This document shows positions 7,097-15,393 of a DNA stretch of 64,000 nt, in pieces; the stretch's first letter is position 1; the number at the start of each line of letters is the position of its first letter. The notes under the pieces were generated by a model. The model made no database searches. It was not told the origin of the DNA and saw nothing but the letters and a program-made list of their open reading frames with translations. Source of the stretch: Haloarcula argentinensis DSM 12282 (GTDB lineage: Archaea; Halobacteriota; Halobacteria; Halobacteriales; Haloarculaceae); contig AOLX01000015.1 in the NCBI GenBank assembly GCA_000336895.1, positions 121,309 through 185,308 of the forward strand, given 5' to 3'. The position numbers and the translations under genes are program-made.

Positions 7097-7267
7097 TCAG
7101 CGCGGGTCCGTGGCCTCAGTGTCGAACTGGCCCATCGTGGCGTGATTGGTCGGCGAGAACATCTTCGGCGCACGGCGGGACCGGGACTGGTCATCCGCGA
7201 CGTCGAAGGGCAGCGTGGTTGTCGGGTACGAGTCGTCGTTTCGGGGGGTCGTGATTCGTGTTGTCAT
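7097..7267 (-). CDS. Possible small protein of unknown function
   Basis: 56 codons from ATG 7267 to a TGA at 7097. Third codon positions are G or C in about four fifths of codons, like neighbouring real genes and unlike the upstream part of the same open frame. The start overlaps the stop (ATGA) of a 29-codon ORF whose ATG follows a GGTGAT Shine-Dalgarno-like motif. The product is hydrophilic with no recognised domain. The rest of the 7053-7512 gap shows no other convincing gene. Confidence 0.4.
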   Translation of the reverse strand: MTTRITTPRNDDSYPTTTLPFDVADDQSRSRRAPKMFSPTNHATMGQFDTEATDPR

Positions 7268-7512
7268 CCTGGGGGTCGTGTCGGCCGTCGTCTGTGGTTC
7301 GTGGGCGGTTCGGTGTCGGGTCGGCGTGCGGGGCGTACGTCGGATACAAGCATTAGGTATCACCACCTTTCGACCCATCAATAATAAATGTTCATGATGG
7401 TGGCGCGGAAAATACTGGGGCATGGTAACAAGTACGTTGATTAGGAATGCACATCTGGAACCGATGGCCAAAATGAGACTTCTACTACGACTTTCGGGCC
7501 TCTTCGGCTAGC

Positions 7513-8688
7513 TCAGACGACGAACTGGATCTCGTACTCGGTCAGGTTCTCGTAGCCGTCAGCGGTGACGACGGCGATGTCCTCGATTCTGACCCCGCCG
7601 ACAGCAGGGTCGTAGAGGCCGGGCTCGATAGTGACGATGTGCCCCGGTTCGAGTTCGCCGCCGTTCGGTGACAGCTGTGGGAGTTCGTGGACATCCAGCC
7701 CGACGCCGTGGCCAGTGCTGTGGATGAACCCCGTCTCAGTTCGGTCGTCGTCACGCAGCGTCGGTTCCCCGGCGTCCTCGTACACATCACAGACGGCGTC
7801 GTGTACGTCCGCGCCGGTCGCGCCGGGTTCCAGTGCGTCGAACGCGGCTTCCATCGCACGCTCAGTGAGGTCGTACCACTCACGCACCGTCTCGCTTGGT
7901 TCGCCTTTCACGAACGTCCGCGTCATGTCGGCGTGGTACTTCGTCGCCTTGTCCTGCGGGAAGATGTCGATGATAATCGGCTCGTGGGCGACGAGCGGCC
8001 CGCTCCCAGAGTCGTGAGGGTCCGCAGCGTCCGCCCCGCAGGCGACGATAGTCTCGTCCAGCGAGCAGCCGTGCCGGAGCAGCGTCACCTCTATCTCCTC
8101 TTTCACTCGCTCGCTCGTCAGCGTCTCGCCGTCGACTTCGAGCGTGTCGTCTTCGGCGATATCCGACGCTTCGAGCAGCGATTCGGCTGCCGCCATCGCC
8201 GCTTCGTTGGCCCGCTGCGCCGTCCGGATGTGGTCGACTTCTGTCTCGGTTTTCGTTGCCCGGATTTCCGTGACGATGCCGTCGGTGTCCGCCGTCACGT
8301 CAACGCCGCGTGCCCGCAGGCTGTCTGCGGTCCGGAGCGGGAACCGCGGCGGCACGGCCACGCTCTCGACGTCGTAGGCCGCGAGGAAGTCCGCGAGAAC
8401 GTGTGAAACGGCCTCGTCAGGGCCGTACTCCTCGACTTTCCGCTGATGGTCGAAGTCGACGTATCGTTCGACAGTCTCGGCCCGCGACTCGCGCTTAGCT
8501 CGGCCGAACTCGAGACTCCGTGGGAAGAGGAGATGCGTGTCACCATCGTATAGCGTGATGAACGGGTCCGGGGCGTCGAAACCAGAGAGATAGTACTGGT
8601 CTGACACCTCGGAATCCGCGTCAAGGAGGTAACCATCGACGCCGGCGTCATCGAGATATGCGTCCAGTGCTGCAAGGTCAGGTTCCAT
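7513..8688 (-). CDS. pepQ: M24-family Xaa-Pro aminopeptidase / dipeptidase
   Basis: 391 residues from ATG 8688 (MEPDLAALDAYL); in-frame ATGs up to 8751 are possible but add unconserved residues. An N-terminal creatinase-like domain is followed by the pita-bread catalytic domain. The five metal ligands of M24 peptidases are visible: Asp in 'IIIDIFPQD', Asp in 'HADMTRTFV', His in 'STGHGVGLDVHE', Glu in 'VTIEPGLY' and Glu in 'GVRIEDIAVV'. Likely cleaves N-terminal residues or dipeptides before proline. Cytosolic. Confidence 0.92.
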   Translation of the reverse strand: MEPDLAALDAYLDDAGVDGYLLDADSEVSDQYYLSGFDAPDPFITLYDGDTHLLFPRSLEFGRAKRESRAETVERYVDFDHQRKVEEYGPDEAVSHVLADFLAAYDVESVAVPPRFPLRTADSLRARGVDVTADTDGIVTEIRATKTETEVDHIRTAQRANEAAMAAAESLLEASDIAEDDTLEVDGETLTSERVKEEIEVTLLRHGCSLDETIVACGADAADPHDSGSGPLVAHEPIIIDIFPQDKATKYHADMTRTFVKGEPSETVREWYDLTERAMEAAFDALEPGATGADVHDAVCDVYEDAGEPTLRDDDRTETGFIHSTGHGVGLDVHELPQLSPNGGELEPGHIVTIEPGLYDPAVGGVRIEDIAVVTADGYENLTEYEIQFVV

Positions 8689-8822
8689 ACGTGTCAGTCT
8701 GTTCCCCATGCCCATATACGTCTCCCACTGAGCCACTCGGTGTCCCGACATATGGCCACGAGTGCCATACCGATGCAGTTTGGCCGCTCATTTATTGACG
8801 TTCCAGCCCCTCAATACTAGTA

Positions 8823-10310
8823 ATGAGTGACTTGTCCGGTGAAGACGTGACCGTTGTCGGTGGCGGTATCGGTGGGCTCTCCGCTGCGTGCTACCTTGCG
8901 GATGCAGGTGCGAACGTCTCGCTACTGGAGAAAAACGAGCAGCTCGGGGGCCGTGCGTCCCGGCTAGAAGTGGATGGCTTCCGGTTCGACATGGGTCCGT
9001 CGTGGTATCTGATGCCCGACGTGTTCGAGCGCTTCTTCGCGTACTTCGGGAAAGAGCCACGCGACTACTACGACCTCCAGCGGCTCGACCCGCACTACCG
9101 CATCTTCTTCAAGGACGGCGACCAGATCGACGTGACCGGCAACAACGACGAGATGCGCGAGAAGTTCGAGGAGTACGAGCCCGGCGCGGGTGAGGCGTTC
9201 GATGAGTATCTGTCGACCAGCGAACGTCACTACGAGACGGCGATGAACAAGTTCGTCTACGAGGACCGCTCGAAGCTTCGCGACTGGGTCGACCTCGACG
9301 TGATGACCGCCGCCCCGGTCGGCCTCCAGCTCATCGGCACGATGCAGAGCCACGTCGAGGACTACTTCGAGCACCCGAAGCTCCAGCAGATCATGCAGTA
9401 CACGCTCGTCTTCCTCGGCGGTTCGCCCCGGACGACGCCAGCGCTGTACAACATGATGAGTCACGTCGACTTCAACCTCGGTGTCTACTACCCCGACGGT
9501 GGCGTCGGCGCGGTCGTCGACGGCCTCGTCGAACTCGGCGAGGAACTGGGCGTCACCTACGAGACCGACGCCGAGGTCGCGGAAATTTCCCGGCGGAAGG
9601 AAGGGTTCCTCGTCGAGACGGTCCACGGTGACACGACCCACCCTGACGAAGTGGTCGTCAACGCCGACTACGGCCACGCCGAGCGGGAACTCCTGCCGGA
9701 CCACGAGCGCCAGTACGACGACGACTACTGGGACGACAAAACGTACGCGCCGTCCGCCTTCCTCATGTACATGGGCGTCGAGGGCGACGTAGAGCCGCTG
9801 GAACACCACACGCTCGTCCTGCCGACGGACTGGGACCCCCACTTCGACGACATCTTCGAGGAGCCGGCGTGGCCCGACGACCCGGCGTACTACCTCTGTG
9901 TCCCCTCGAAGACCGACGACACCGTCGCCCCCGATGGGCACTCGAACCTGTTCGTGCTGGTCCCTATCGCGCCGGGCCTGCACGACGGCGACGAGATCCG
10001 CGAAGAGTACCGCGAGAAGGTTCTCGCCGACATCGCCGACAACACCGGCGTGGACCTGCGCGACCGCATCGTCTACGAGAAGCAGTTCGCTGTCTCCGAC
10101 TTCGGCGAGCGGTACAACGCCACCGAGGGGACCGCCCTCGGTTTGGCGCACACACTCCGCCAAACAGCCCTGCTGCGGCCCAACAACCGCTCGTCGGCCG
10201 TCGACGGGCTCTACTTCACGGGGTCGTTCACGACGCCCGGCATCGGCGTGCCGATGTGTCTCATCAGCGGCGAACACACCGCAGAGGCGCTCATCGAAGA
10301 CACCGCCTGA
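8823..10310 (+). CDS. crtD: Carotenoid 3,4-desaturase of bacterioruberin synthesis
   Basis: 495-residue FAD-dependent phytoene desaturase-family enzyme. The N-terminal dinucleotide fold 'VVGGGIGGLSAACYLADAG' (about 11-29) continues to 'LLEKN', and the C-terminal FAD motif is 'LYFTGSFTTPGIGVPM'. It is first of three tightly spaced genes, followed 3 bp later by the UbiA-type lycopene elongase and then by cruF. This order matches the characterised Haloarcula japonica bacterioruberin cluster, so it most likely introduces the 3,4 double bond rather than desaturating phytoene. A TATA-like 'tttatt' about 30 bp upstream suggests a leaderless start. Confidence 0.92.
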   Translation: MSDLSGEDVTVVGGGIGGLSAACYLADAGANVSLLEKNEQLGGRASRLEVDGFRFDMGPSWYLMPDVFERFFAYFGKEPRDYYDLQRLDPHYRIFFKDGDQIDVTGNNDEMREKFEEYEPGAGEAFDEYLSTSERHYETAMNKFVYEDRSKLRDWVDLDVMTAAPVGLQLIGTMQSHVEDYFEHPKLQQIMQYTLVFLGGSPRTTPALYNMMSHVDFNLGVYYPDGGVGAVVDGLVELGEELGVTYETDAEVAEISRRKEGFLVETVHGDTTHPDEVVVNADYGHAERELLPDHERQYDDDYWDDKTYAPSAFLMYMGVEGDVEPLEHHTLVLPTDWDPHFDDIFEEPAWPDDPAYYLCVPSKTDDTVAPDGHSNLFVLVPIAPGLHDGDEIREEYREKVLADIADNTGVDLRDRIVYEKQFAVSDFGERYNATEGTALGLAHTLRQTALLRPNNRSSAVDGLYFTGSFTTPGIGVPMCLISGEHTAEALIEDTA

Positions 10311-10313
10311 GTA

Positions 10314-11198
10314 ATGCCAGAACTCCCGACCGACCGTCTCACCGCCGTTATCCCGCCGGAGGAGACGCTCGTGGGCTACCTGTTGCGGCTCTCCCGCCCA
10401 CGGTTCTGGCTCTACCTCGGTGGTCCGGTCATCGTCGGCGTCAGCTACGCAGCCGACGGCCCGGGAGAGCTGTTCTCGCCGCTGGCTATCGCGCTGTTTC
10501 TGTACTTCACAATTCCCGGGAACGTGTTCCTCTACGGCGTCAACGACATCTTTGACGCCGACATCGACGAACACAATCCCAAGAAAGACGACGGCCGGGA
10601 GGTCAGCTACCGTGGGGATAATGCCGTCACAGCCATCGTCGTCGCCAGCGGTGCGCTCGCGTTACTGTTCATCCTCGGATTGCCGACGCTCGGCGTTGTG
10701 GCCCTGATTGCCTGGATTGCGCTCTCCGTCGAGTACTCGGCTCCGCCGCTGCGGTTCAAGACGACGCCGTTCCTCGACTCCATCTCGAACGGCCTGTACA
10801 TTCTGCCCGGTGTCATCGGCTACGCCGCTATCGAAGGGGTGGCCCCGCCAGCAACGGCGGTGGTTGGCGCGTGGCTCTGGGCGATGGGGATGCACACCTT
10901 CTCGGCAATTCCCGACATCGAACCCGACCGCGAGGCCGGCATTCAGACAACCGCGACGTTCCTAGGCGAGTCGAACACCTACTACTACTGCGTGATGTGC
11001 TGGCTCATGGCCGCGTTCGCGTTCAACTTCACGCACTGGGTGTTCGGCCTGCTACTGCTCGTCTACCCAGGCCTCGTCTTTGGGATTCTCGGCGTCGGCG
11101 TCGATATCGACGAGGCGTACTGGTGGTATCCGGCGATCAACACCATCGTCGGCATGGTGTTCACGCTCATCGCGCTGTGGGTGATGCTGTATGGGTAG
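10314..11198 (+). CDS. lyeJ: Lycopene elongase / 1,2-hydratase (UbiA family)
   Basis: 294-residue membrane prenyltransferase that adds C5 units to lycopene and hydrates the 1,2 bond on the way to bacterioruberin. UbiA signatures are seen: 'NDIFDADIDEHNP' (first Asp-rich motif, about 82-94) and 'DIEPDREAGIQTTA' (second motif). About eight hydrophobic segments follow the family pattern. The gene is 3 bp downstream of crtD and overlaps cruF by 8 bp, so translation is coupled. Confidence 0.93.
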   Translation: MPELPTDRLTAVIPPEETLVGYLLRLSRPRFWLYLGGPVIVGVSYAADGPGELFSPLAIALFLYFTIPGNVFLYGVNDIFDADIDEHNPKKDDGREVSYRGDNAVTAIVVASGALALLFILGLPTLGVVALIAWIALSVEYSAPPLRFKTTPFLDSISNGLYILPGVIGYAAIEGVAPPATAVVGAWLWAMGMHTFSAIPDIEPDREAGIQTTATFLGESNTYYYCVMCWLMAAFAFNFTHWVFGLLLLVYPGLVFGILGVGVDIDEAYWWYPAINTIVGMVFTLIALWVMLYG

Positions 11199-12072
11199 CG
11201 GCGAAGACCGGACCATAGCGGGCTGGACGCTCCCGGAGACAAAGACCGACGCGACCGCACAGTTCGACCAGTTCGTCACCGAGAACCGGTTTACCATCGC
11301 TGTCGTCTTCCCGCTCGTCGGCGCGGTGACCTTGCTTGCAAGCGCCGAAGGACTCCTGCCCGATCCGCTCGCGTTCAACCCCTACTTCGTCCTGTTCGGG
11401 ACGTTCGTGATGCGGCTTCCGCTGGCCGCCGGCGTCTTCCCGCTCGTAGACCGCCGTGCCGGGCTTGCGCTGGTCGCGCTGACGCTCTACTCCTACGGCA
11501 TCGAACTCGTCGGCGTCCGGACCGGCTGGCCCTACGGAGAATTTAGCTACGGTGTCGACCTCGGCCCGATGCTGCTGGGCGAGGTGCCGTTCGGGCTCCC
11601 AGTCTTCTTCTTCCCGCTGGTCCTGAACGCCTACCTGCTCGTCCTGCTGTTACTCGGCAACAAAGCGGCGTCGACCGCTGTTCGACTGCTGGCGACGCTA
11701 GCGACGGTCATGCTCGTCGACCTCGTGCTCGATCCGGGTGCCGTGGCTATCGGCTTCTGGATCTACGAGGTACCCCAGTTCTACGGCGTTCCGTGGCAGA
11801 ACTACGCCGGCTGGCTCCTGTCGGGCTCGGTCGCCGTTCTGCTGTTCGACTTCGGGTTCGACCGTGCAGGGCTCCGCCAGCGACTCCGGGACTGCCCGTT
11901 CATGCTCGATGATCTGGTGAGCTTCGTCCTGCTGTGGGGCGGTATCAACCTCTTTTACGCGAACTGGGTGCCTGTCGGTCTGGCCGCGCTGCTGGGGGCC
12001 GGCCTCCTCTGGACGGACCGCTTCGATTTCGACCTCTCGGAGACCCGGCTCGGCCGTGCCGTCTGGCGGTGA
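11191..12072 (+). CDS. cruF: Bisanhydrobacterioruberin hydratase
   Basis: 293-residue integral membrane protein of the carotenoid hydratase (DUF422) family, with about seven to eight hydrophobic helices. Conserved-looking polar blocks are 'YGIELVGVRTGWPYGEFSYG' and 'DLVLDPGAVAIGFW'. In Haloarcula japonica CruF converts bisanhydrobacterioruberin to bacterioruberin. It is last in the crtD-lyeJ-cruF operon, overlapping lyeJ. The first 35 residues are hydrophilic. Confidence 0.92.
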   Translation: MGSGEDRTIAGWTLPETKTDATAQFDQFVTENRFTIAVVFPLVGAVTLLASAEGLLPDPLAFNPYFVLFGTFVMRLPLAAGVFPLVDRRAGLALVALTLYSYGIELVGVRTGWPYGEFSYGVDLGPMLLGEVPFGLPVFFFPLVLNAYLLVLLLLGNKAASTAVRLLATLATVMLVDLVLDPGAVAIGFWIYEVPQFYGVPWQNYAGWLLSGSVAVLLFDFGFDRAGLRQRLRDCPFMLDDLVSFVLLWGGINLFYANWVPVGLAALLGAGLLWTDRFDFDLSETRLGRAVWR

Positions 12073-12157
12073 CTGTCTCGGGACGCGCTGTCGCCACACT
12101 GACCATGTCCGCCGCGGCAGGCCAAGCGTTTAAGCGACCGCGTAGGTAGGTGGACGT

Positions 12158-12994
12158 ATGAAGCGAATCCCGTTCGGAATCAGCCAGCTCGACTCCATCA
12201 TCAACGGTGGAGCGCCCGCCGGGAGCGTCGTCCTGCTCTCCGGCGAGGCCGGCGCTGGCTCCCGGGAGTTCATGCATACGAGCGCTCTCATCAACGGGCT
12301 CGGGAAGGTAGACGGCGAGCTGCACGACCTCTACTACGGCGACCTCTCGGCCGACGCCGTTGCCCCGGAAGAAGTTCATTACATCTCATTTACCGCGAAC
12401 GAGTCGCAACTGGTCAGCGAGATGCGGCTGGCGATGGACGACGACGTGGTCGACAAAGGGAGCGAGGCGGTCGAGTTCCACGACCTCTCGGAGCGGTACT
12501 TCCACATCAGTCCGGTGCCACGGGGCTGGTACGCCAGCGAAACCGCGTCGATCACCGACCTCCGAGCCCGTCACGAGCGGGAGGACCTGCTCGGGACGCT
12601 GGGCATGGTCCTGAACGAGGTGTCGGCAGGCAACCTCGTCGTCATCGACTCGCTGTCGGACCTCGTCAGCGCGACGGACGAGGAAGTCAGCTGGTCGGAC
12701 ATCAGCTCGCTCGTTCAGGGGATCCAGAAGGCGGCCCACCAGTGGGGTGGACTCATCCTCTTACACGTCAATCCAGAGACGCTGTCGTCGGTACAACACG
12801 GACAGCTCGTCGACGCCTCCCACGGCACAATGGAGTTCGCGTGGGAATCCGGCGGTTCCACCCGGGCCCGGACCCTCGTGGTCCAACAGTTCCGCGGCGT
12901 CCTCTCACAGATTGAGGACGAGGACATCGTCCAGTTCGAGACGGAACTTGGCGAGGCCGGCTTCGATATCAGCGACGTTCGCAAGATTCGATAG
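12158..12994 (+). CDS. RecA/KaiC-like (RAD55-family) protein with degenerate P-loop
   Basis: 278 residues. The N-terminus 'FGISQLDSIINGGAPAGSVVLLSG' is that of KaiC/RadA-like ATPases. The Walker A position reads 'GEAGAGSRE', lacking the GK[ST] lysine. The Walker B-like strand is 'LVVIDSLSDLV'. It resembles haloarchaeal 'HTR-like' proteins, proposed to act in signalling or taxis; ATP hydrolysis is unlikely without the lysine. It stands downstream of the carotenoid operon with its own 85-bp upstream gap. Confidence 0.75.
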   Translation: MKRIPFGISQLDSIINGGAPAGSVVLLSGEAGAGSREFMHTSALINGLGKVDGELHDLYYGDLSADAVAPEEVHYISFTANESQLVSEMRLAMDDDVVDKGSEAVEFHDLSERYFHISPVPRGWYASETASITDLRARHEREDLLGTLGMVLNEVSAGNLVVIDSLSDLVSATDEEVSWSDISSLVQGIQKAAHQWGGLILLHVNPETLSSVQHGQLVDASHGTMEFAWESGGSTRARTLVVQQFRGVLSQIEDEDIVQFETELGEAGFDISDVRKIR

Positions 12995-13127
12995 CGATAG
13001 TCGGCGGGACAACTGGCAGTAGCTGTCGACAGAGAACAACGAGAACGGTGCTGAGTGGTCGCTTCCACTCTCGGTATCTGAAATCGGCGGTAAACCCTTA
13101 TCAGTCTTGTTCGTCAAGAGTGTCGTA

Positions 13128-14000
13128 ATGTCCTCCGAGTCGACTGATGACGGAGGAGTGTACGTCGAGCTATCTGCAGATCTAGACGAGTGGCTGACCG
13201 AGCAGGCCGAGACGCTCGGCGTGCCTCGCGACGCCGTCATGGAGCAACTGTTGGCCGCATATATGACGGCAGCTGACTCGGACGACGAGATAGATGACCT
13301 GCTCCAGCCGTCGGCAGACGAACTGGATGCCGTCGTCGCTGCGACCGTGGACGAGAAGCTGAACGGCTCAGTCGAAGCGGCGACCGAGAGCGCTGTCAGT
13401 TCCCATCTCCCTGATATTGTCGACACGGTGGAACGCCAGCTCGCCGATCGGTTCGACGCGCTCGAAGCGGACTTTCAGACGAAGATCGACGACGTCCGCG
13501 AACGCGTCGTGCAGGTCAAACGGGAGGCCGACGCGAAAGCGCCAGCCGACCACAGCCACGAGGAGTTCGACCGCATCGAGACACTCACACGAGAGATCGA
13601 AGAGATAGAGACGGAACTCACCGCGCTTCGAGGTGAGGTGACCGACTCGCTCGAAACACAGGACGAGCGAGTCACCGACATCGACGCCCGTCTCGACGAT
13701 GTCGAGGACAAACTCACCCGCGTCGCCTGGGTCGTCAGCGACCTCCGCGACGACCAGGGTGGCCGGGACCAGAACCAGAAAGCGGTCGACCGGCTGAAAC
13801 GCGCCGCGGCACAGGAGAACATCTCGACGGCACGATGTTCGAACTGTGACGAACAGGTCGATATCGGACTACTGACCGAACCCCAGTGTCCTCACTGCAA
13901 CACAACAGTGTCGGACGTGCGGCCCGAAGGCGGCATTATCCGCTCGAAGGCGCGGCTGGTGGCCGCAGCACAGCTTGAACCGGGCGAGACCAATGAGTGA
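13128..14000 (+). CDS. Coiled-coil protein with C-terminal zinc ribbon
   Basis: 290 residues from ATG 13128. The first 55 residues ('VYVELSADLDEWLTEQAETLGVP') resemble a ribbon-helix-helix-type start. Residues about 60-230 are an acidic, heptad-rich coiled coil. The C-terminus carries 'CSNCDEQVDIGLL...CPHC', a four-cysteine zinc ribbon. It overlaps the next gene by an ATGA-type junction, so the two products are made together. Role unknown; a structural or chromosome/membrane-organising function is possible. Confidence 0.75.
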   Translation: MSSESTDDGGVYVELSADLDEWLTEQAETLGVPRDAVMEQLLAAYMTAADSDDEIDDLLQPSADELDAVVAATVDEKLNGSVEAATESAVSSHLPDIVDTVERQLADRFDALEADFQTKIDDVRERVVQVKREADAKAPADHSHEEFDRIETLTREIEEIETELTALRGEVTDSLETQDERVTDIDARLDDVEDKLTRVAWVVSDLRDDQGGRDQNQKAVDRLKRAAAQENISTARCSNCDEQVDIGLLTEPQCPHCNTTVSDVRPEGGIIRSKARLVAAAQLEPGETNE

Positions 14001-14637
14001 CGACGAACGAGATCCCTTCAACGAACTCGACACAGGTGAGGACCGCGAGGGCGACCCGTTCGAGCGCCTCGATGCGGGGTCTGGCGACGCGAACGACTCG
14101 GCAGATCCACGCCAGCCACCCGACGACGGGTGGCCGGGCAGCGAATCGAGCGACGAACCGGACGACGATGCGTCCGAGACGAGATCCAGTGCAACTGATG
14201 GTGATGATGATGACGACCTGCTCTCGGCCGTCGACACGGAAGAGTTCCGTTCGGATTCAGCGACTGAATCGGACAGTCCCCTTTCTGGGTCGTCACCCGA
14301 CCCGGACGACCCGTTCTCGGGAATGGACGACCGCGGCGAGGACCCCTTCGGGAGTGGCGAGAGCGCGTTCGAGCGGGTCGACGTCGATCACATCGACGCG
14401 GACAAGGTGTGGGCAGAAATCGCTGAGGGTGACAATAGCGAGGCCACGCCCGAGAGCCGCTACGCGGAGGTCTCGAAGCACCGCTACTGCGAGCAGTGCG
14501 AACACTTCTCGGCACCGCCGAACGCACACTGCACGAACGAGGGGACCGAAATCATGGAGTTCCTCGACATGGAGACGGTCCGGCTGCTGGACTGTCCGGT
14601 CGTCGCCGAGCAACACGAAATCGAGGACGAGCAGTAA
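13993..14637 (+). CDS. Acidic low-complexity protein with C-terminal Cys/His cluster
   Basis: 214 residues starting inside the 3' end of the coiled-coil gene. Residues 1-125 are extremely Asp/Glu/Ser-rich with repeated 'DPF' motifs ('RDPFNEL', 'GDPFERL', 'DDPFSGM', 'EDPFGSG'). These look like short linear binding peptides spaced along a disordered region. The C-terminal 65 residues are ordered, with 'HRYCEQCEHFSAPPNAHCTN', a probable metal site. Partner of the preceding protein by coupling; function unknown. Confidence 0.75.
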   Translation: MSDDERDPFNELDTGEDREGDPFERLDAGSGDANDSADPRQPPDDGWPGSESSDEPDDDASETRSSATDGDDDDDLLSAVDTEEFRSDSATESDSPLSGSSPDPDDPFSGMDDRGEDPFGSGESAFERVDVDHIDADKVWAEIAEGDNSEATPESRYAEVSKHRYCEQCEHFSAPPNAHCTNEGTEIMEFLDMETVRLLDCPVVAEQHEIEDEQ

Positions 14638-14669
14638 CGGCTTTTTGTTTCGGTGTCCGACGAGCGTGT

Positions 14670-14993
14670 ATGCAGTTCTGCGACGACTGTGGTTCGATGA
14701 TGCACGCCGATGGTGACGAGATGGTCTGTCAGTCCTGTGGCGCGCGGGTCGCGAAAGACGAGGACCGCGCGGCGGCGTTCGTCAGCACGGACGAACAGAG
14801 CGACGACGAACTGATAGAGACCGAAGAAGGCTCGAACTTCGAGGGGAAGCCGACGGCTGACGACGTGACCTGTGAGGAATGCGGGCACGGGAAAGCGTGG
14901 TACACGATCAAACAGACCGGGTCAGCCGACGAACCGCCGACGCGGTTCTTCAAATGCCAGGACTGTGGCCACCGCTGGCGAGAGTACAACTGA
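14670..14993 (+). CDS. tfs: Transcription factor S (TFIIS-like RNA cleavage factor)
   Basis: 107 residues. The N-terminal zinc ribbon has 'FCDDCGSMM' and 'VCQSCG'. The C-terminal ribbon has 'CEECGHGKAWYTIKQTGSADEPPTRFFKCQDCGHRW', with the TFIIS hallmark of an acidic pair near 'ADEPPT'. It stimulates transcript cleavage by stalled archaeal RNA polymerase. A decayed copy of its 3' end lies about 400 bp downstream (15345-15393). Confidence 0.93.
   Translation: MQFCDDCGSMMHADGDEMVCQSCGARVAKDEDRAAAFVSTDEQSDDELIETEEGSNFEGKPTADDVTCEECGHGKAWYTIKQTGSADEPPTRFFKCQDCGHRWREYN
14967..14991 (+). repeat. Direct repeat copy 1 (tfs 3' end)
   Basis: 25 bp that recur at 15369-15393 with one mismatch (G versus T at repeat position 16). 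Together they flank the AT-rich islet. This copy is the functional end of tfs. Confidence 0.85.
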
Positions 14994-15039
14994 ACCTCTC
15001 CTCAGATATTTCTTATTAGTGAATCCAGACTCTAGAGCG

Positions 15040-15225
15040 TTAGATTCCGCGATATACAAAGAGGGCGAATAGGACGCCCAGTATCAAAGGGATGGCTAAT
15101 CCGTATAGGCCCTCAGTAAACCTTTGAATTATTAGTGAAGAAGAAATTGTAACAAACGCCCATACTACAAGGGCCAGCTTGATACGTAGATACTCACCAC
15201 CTATTTTATCAAATCCGTCAACCAT
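15040..15225 (-). CDS. Small AT-rich membrane protein of unknown function
   Basis: 61 residues with two hydrophobic segments (about 15-35 and 40-58), ending in a short basic tail. Composition is clearly more AT-rich than its neighbours. A TATA-like TTTTAATA lies about 27 nt upstream of the ATG, consistent with a leaderless promoter, with a 14-bp palindrome against it. It sits in an islet between tfs and a decayed tfs end, suggesting acquisition. No family recognised. Confidence 0.5.
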   Translation of the reverse strand: MVDGFDKIGGEYLRIKLALVVWAFVTISSSLIIQRFTEGLYGLAIPLILGVLFALFVYRGI

Positions 15226-15252
15226 ATGACCACTCCCGATCTGTAAGTATTA

Positions 15253-15266
15253 AAACAGTACTGTTT
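15253..15266. promoter_or_regulatory. 14-bp palindrome abutting the islet promoter
   Basis: AAACAGTACTGTTT is a perfect palindrome next to and partly overlapping the TATA-like box of the small membrane gene at 15040-15225. The position suits a repressor operator; the binding protein is unknown. Confidence 0.4.
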
Positions 15267-15344
15267 CAACGCAACTTTCCCTACCCAGACGGTGTGTAGA
15301 GAGCTTGGTATGTAGACAGTGTGGGGGTATGATTTGCGGGAAAA

Positions 15345-15393
15345 ACGGCTTTTCAAGCACTAAGAGTCGGCCACCGCTGGCGATAGTACAACT
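15345..15393 (+). pseudogene. Decayed 3' end of a tfs copy
   Basis: Read in the tfs frame this gives T-A-F-Q-A-L-R-V-G-H-R-W-R-stop-Y-N-stop, against T-R-F-F-K-C-Q-D-C-G-H-R-W-R-E-Y-N-stop in intact tfs. It is one codon shorter, both zinc-binding Cys are lost, and there is an early TAG. The final 25 bp match tfs with one mismatch. Its TAG overlaps the stop of the convergent winged-helix gene (CTAG). Confidence 0.6.
15369..15393 (+). repeat. Direct repeat copy 2 (decayed tfs end)
   Basis: Partner of 14967-14991, one mismatch in 25 bp. It bounds the right side of the AT-rich islet. Confidence 0.85.

Noticed and set aside
8964..10574. 536-codon open frame on the minus strand over crtD
   Set aside because: Shadow of a high-GC gene: the product has no family features, while the plus strand encodes a clear desaturase.
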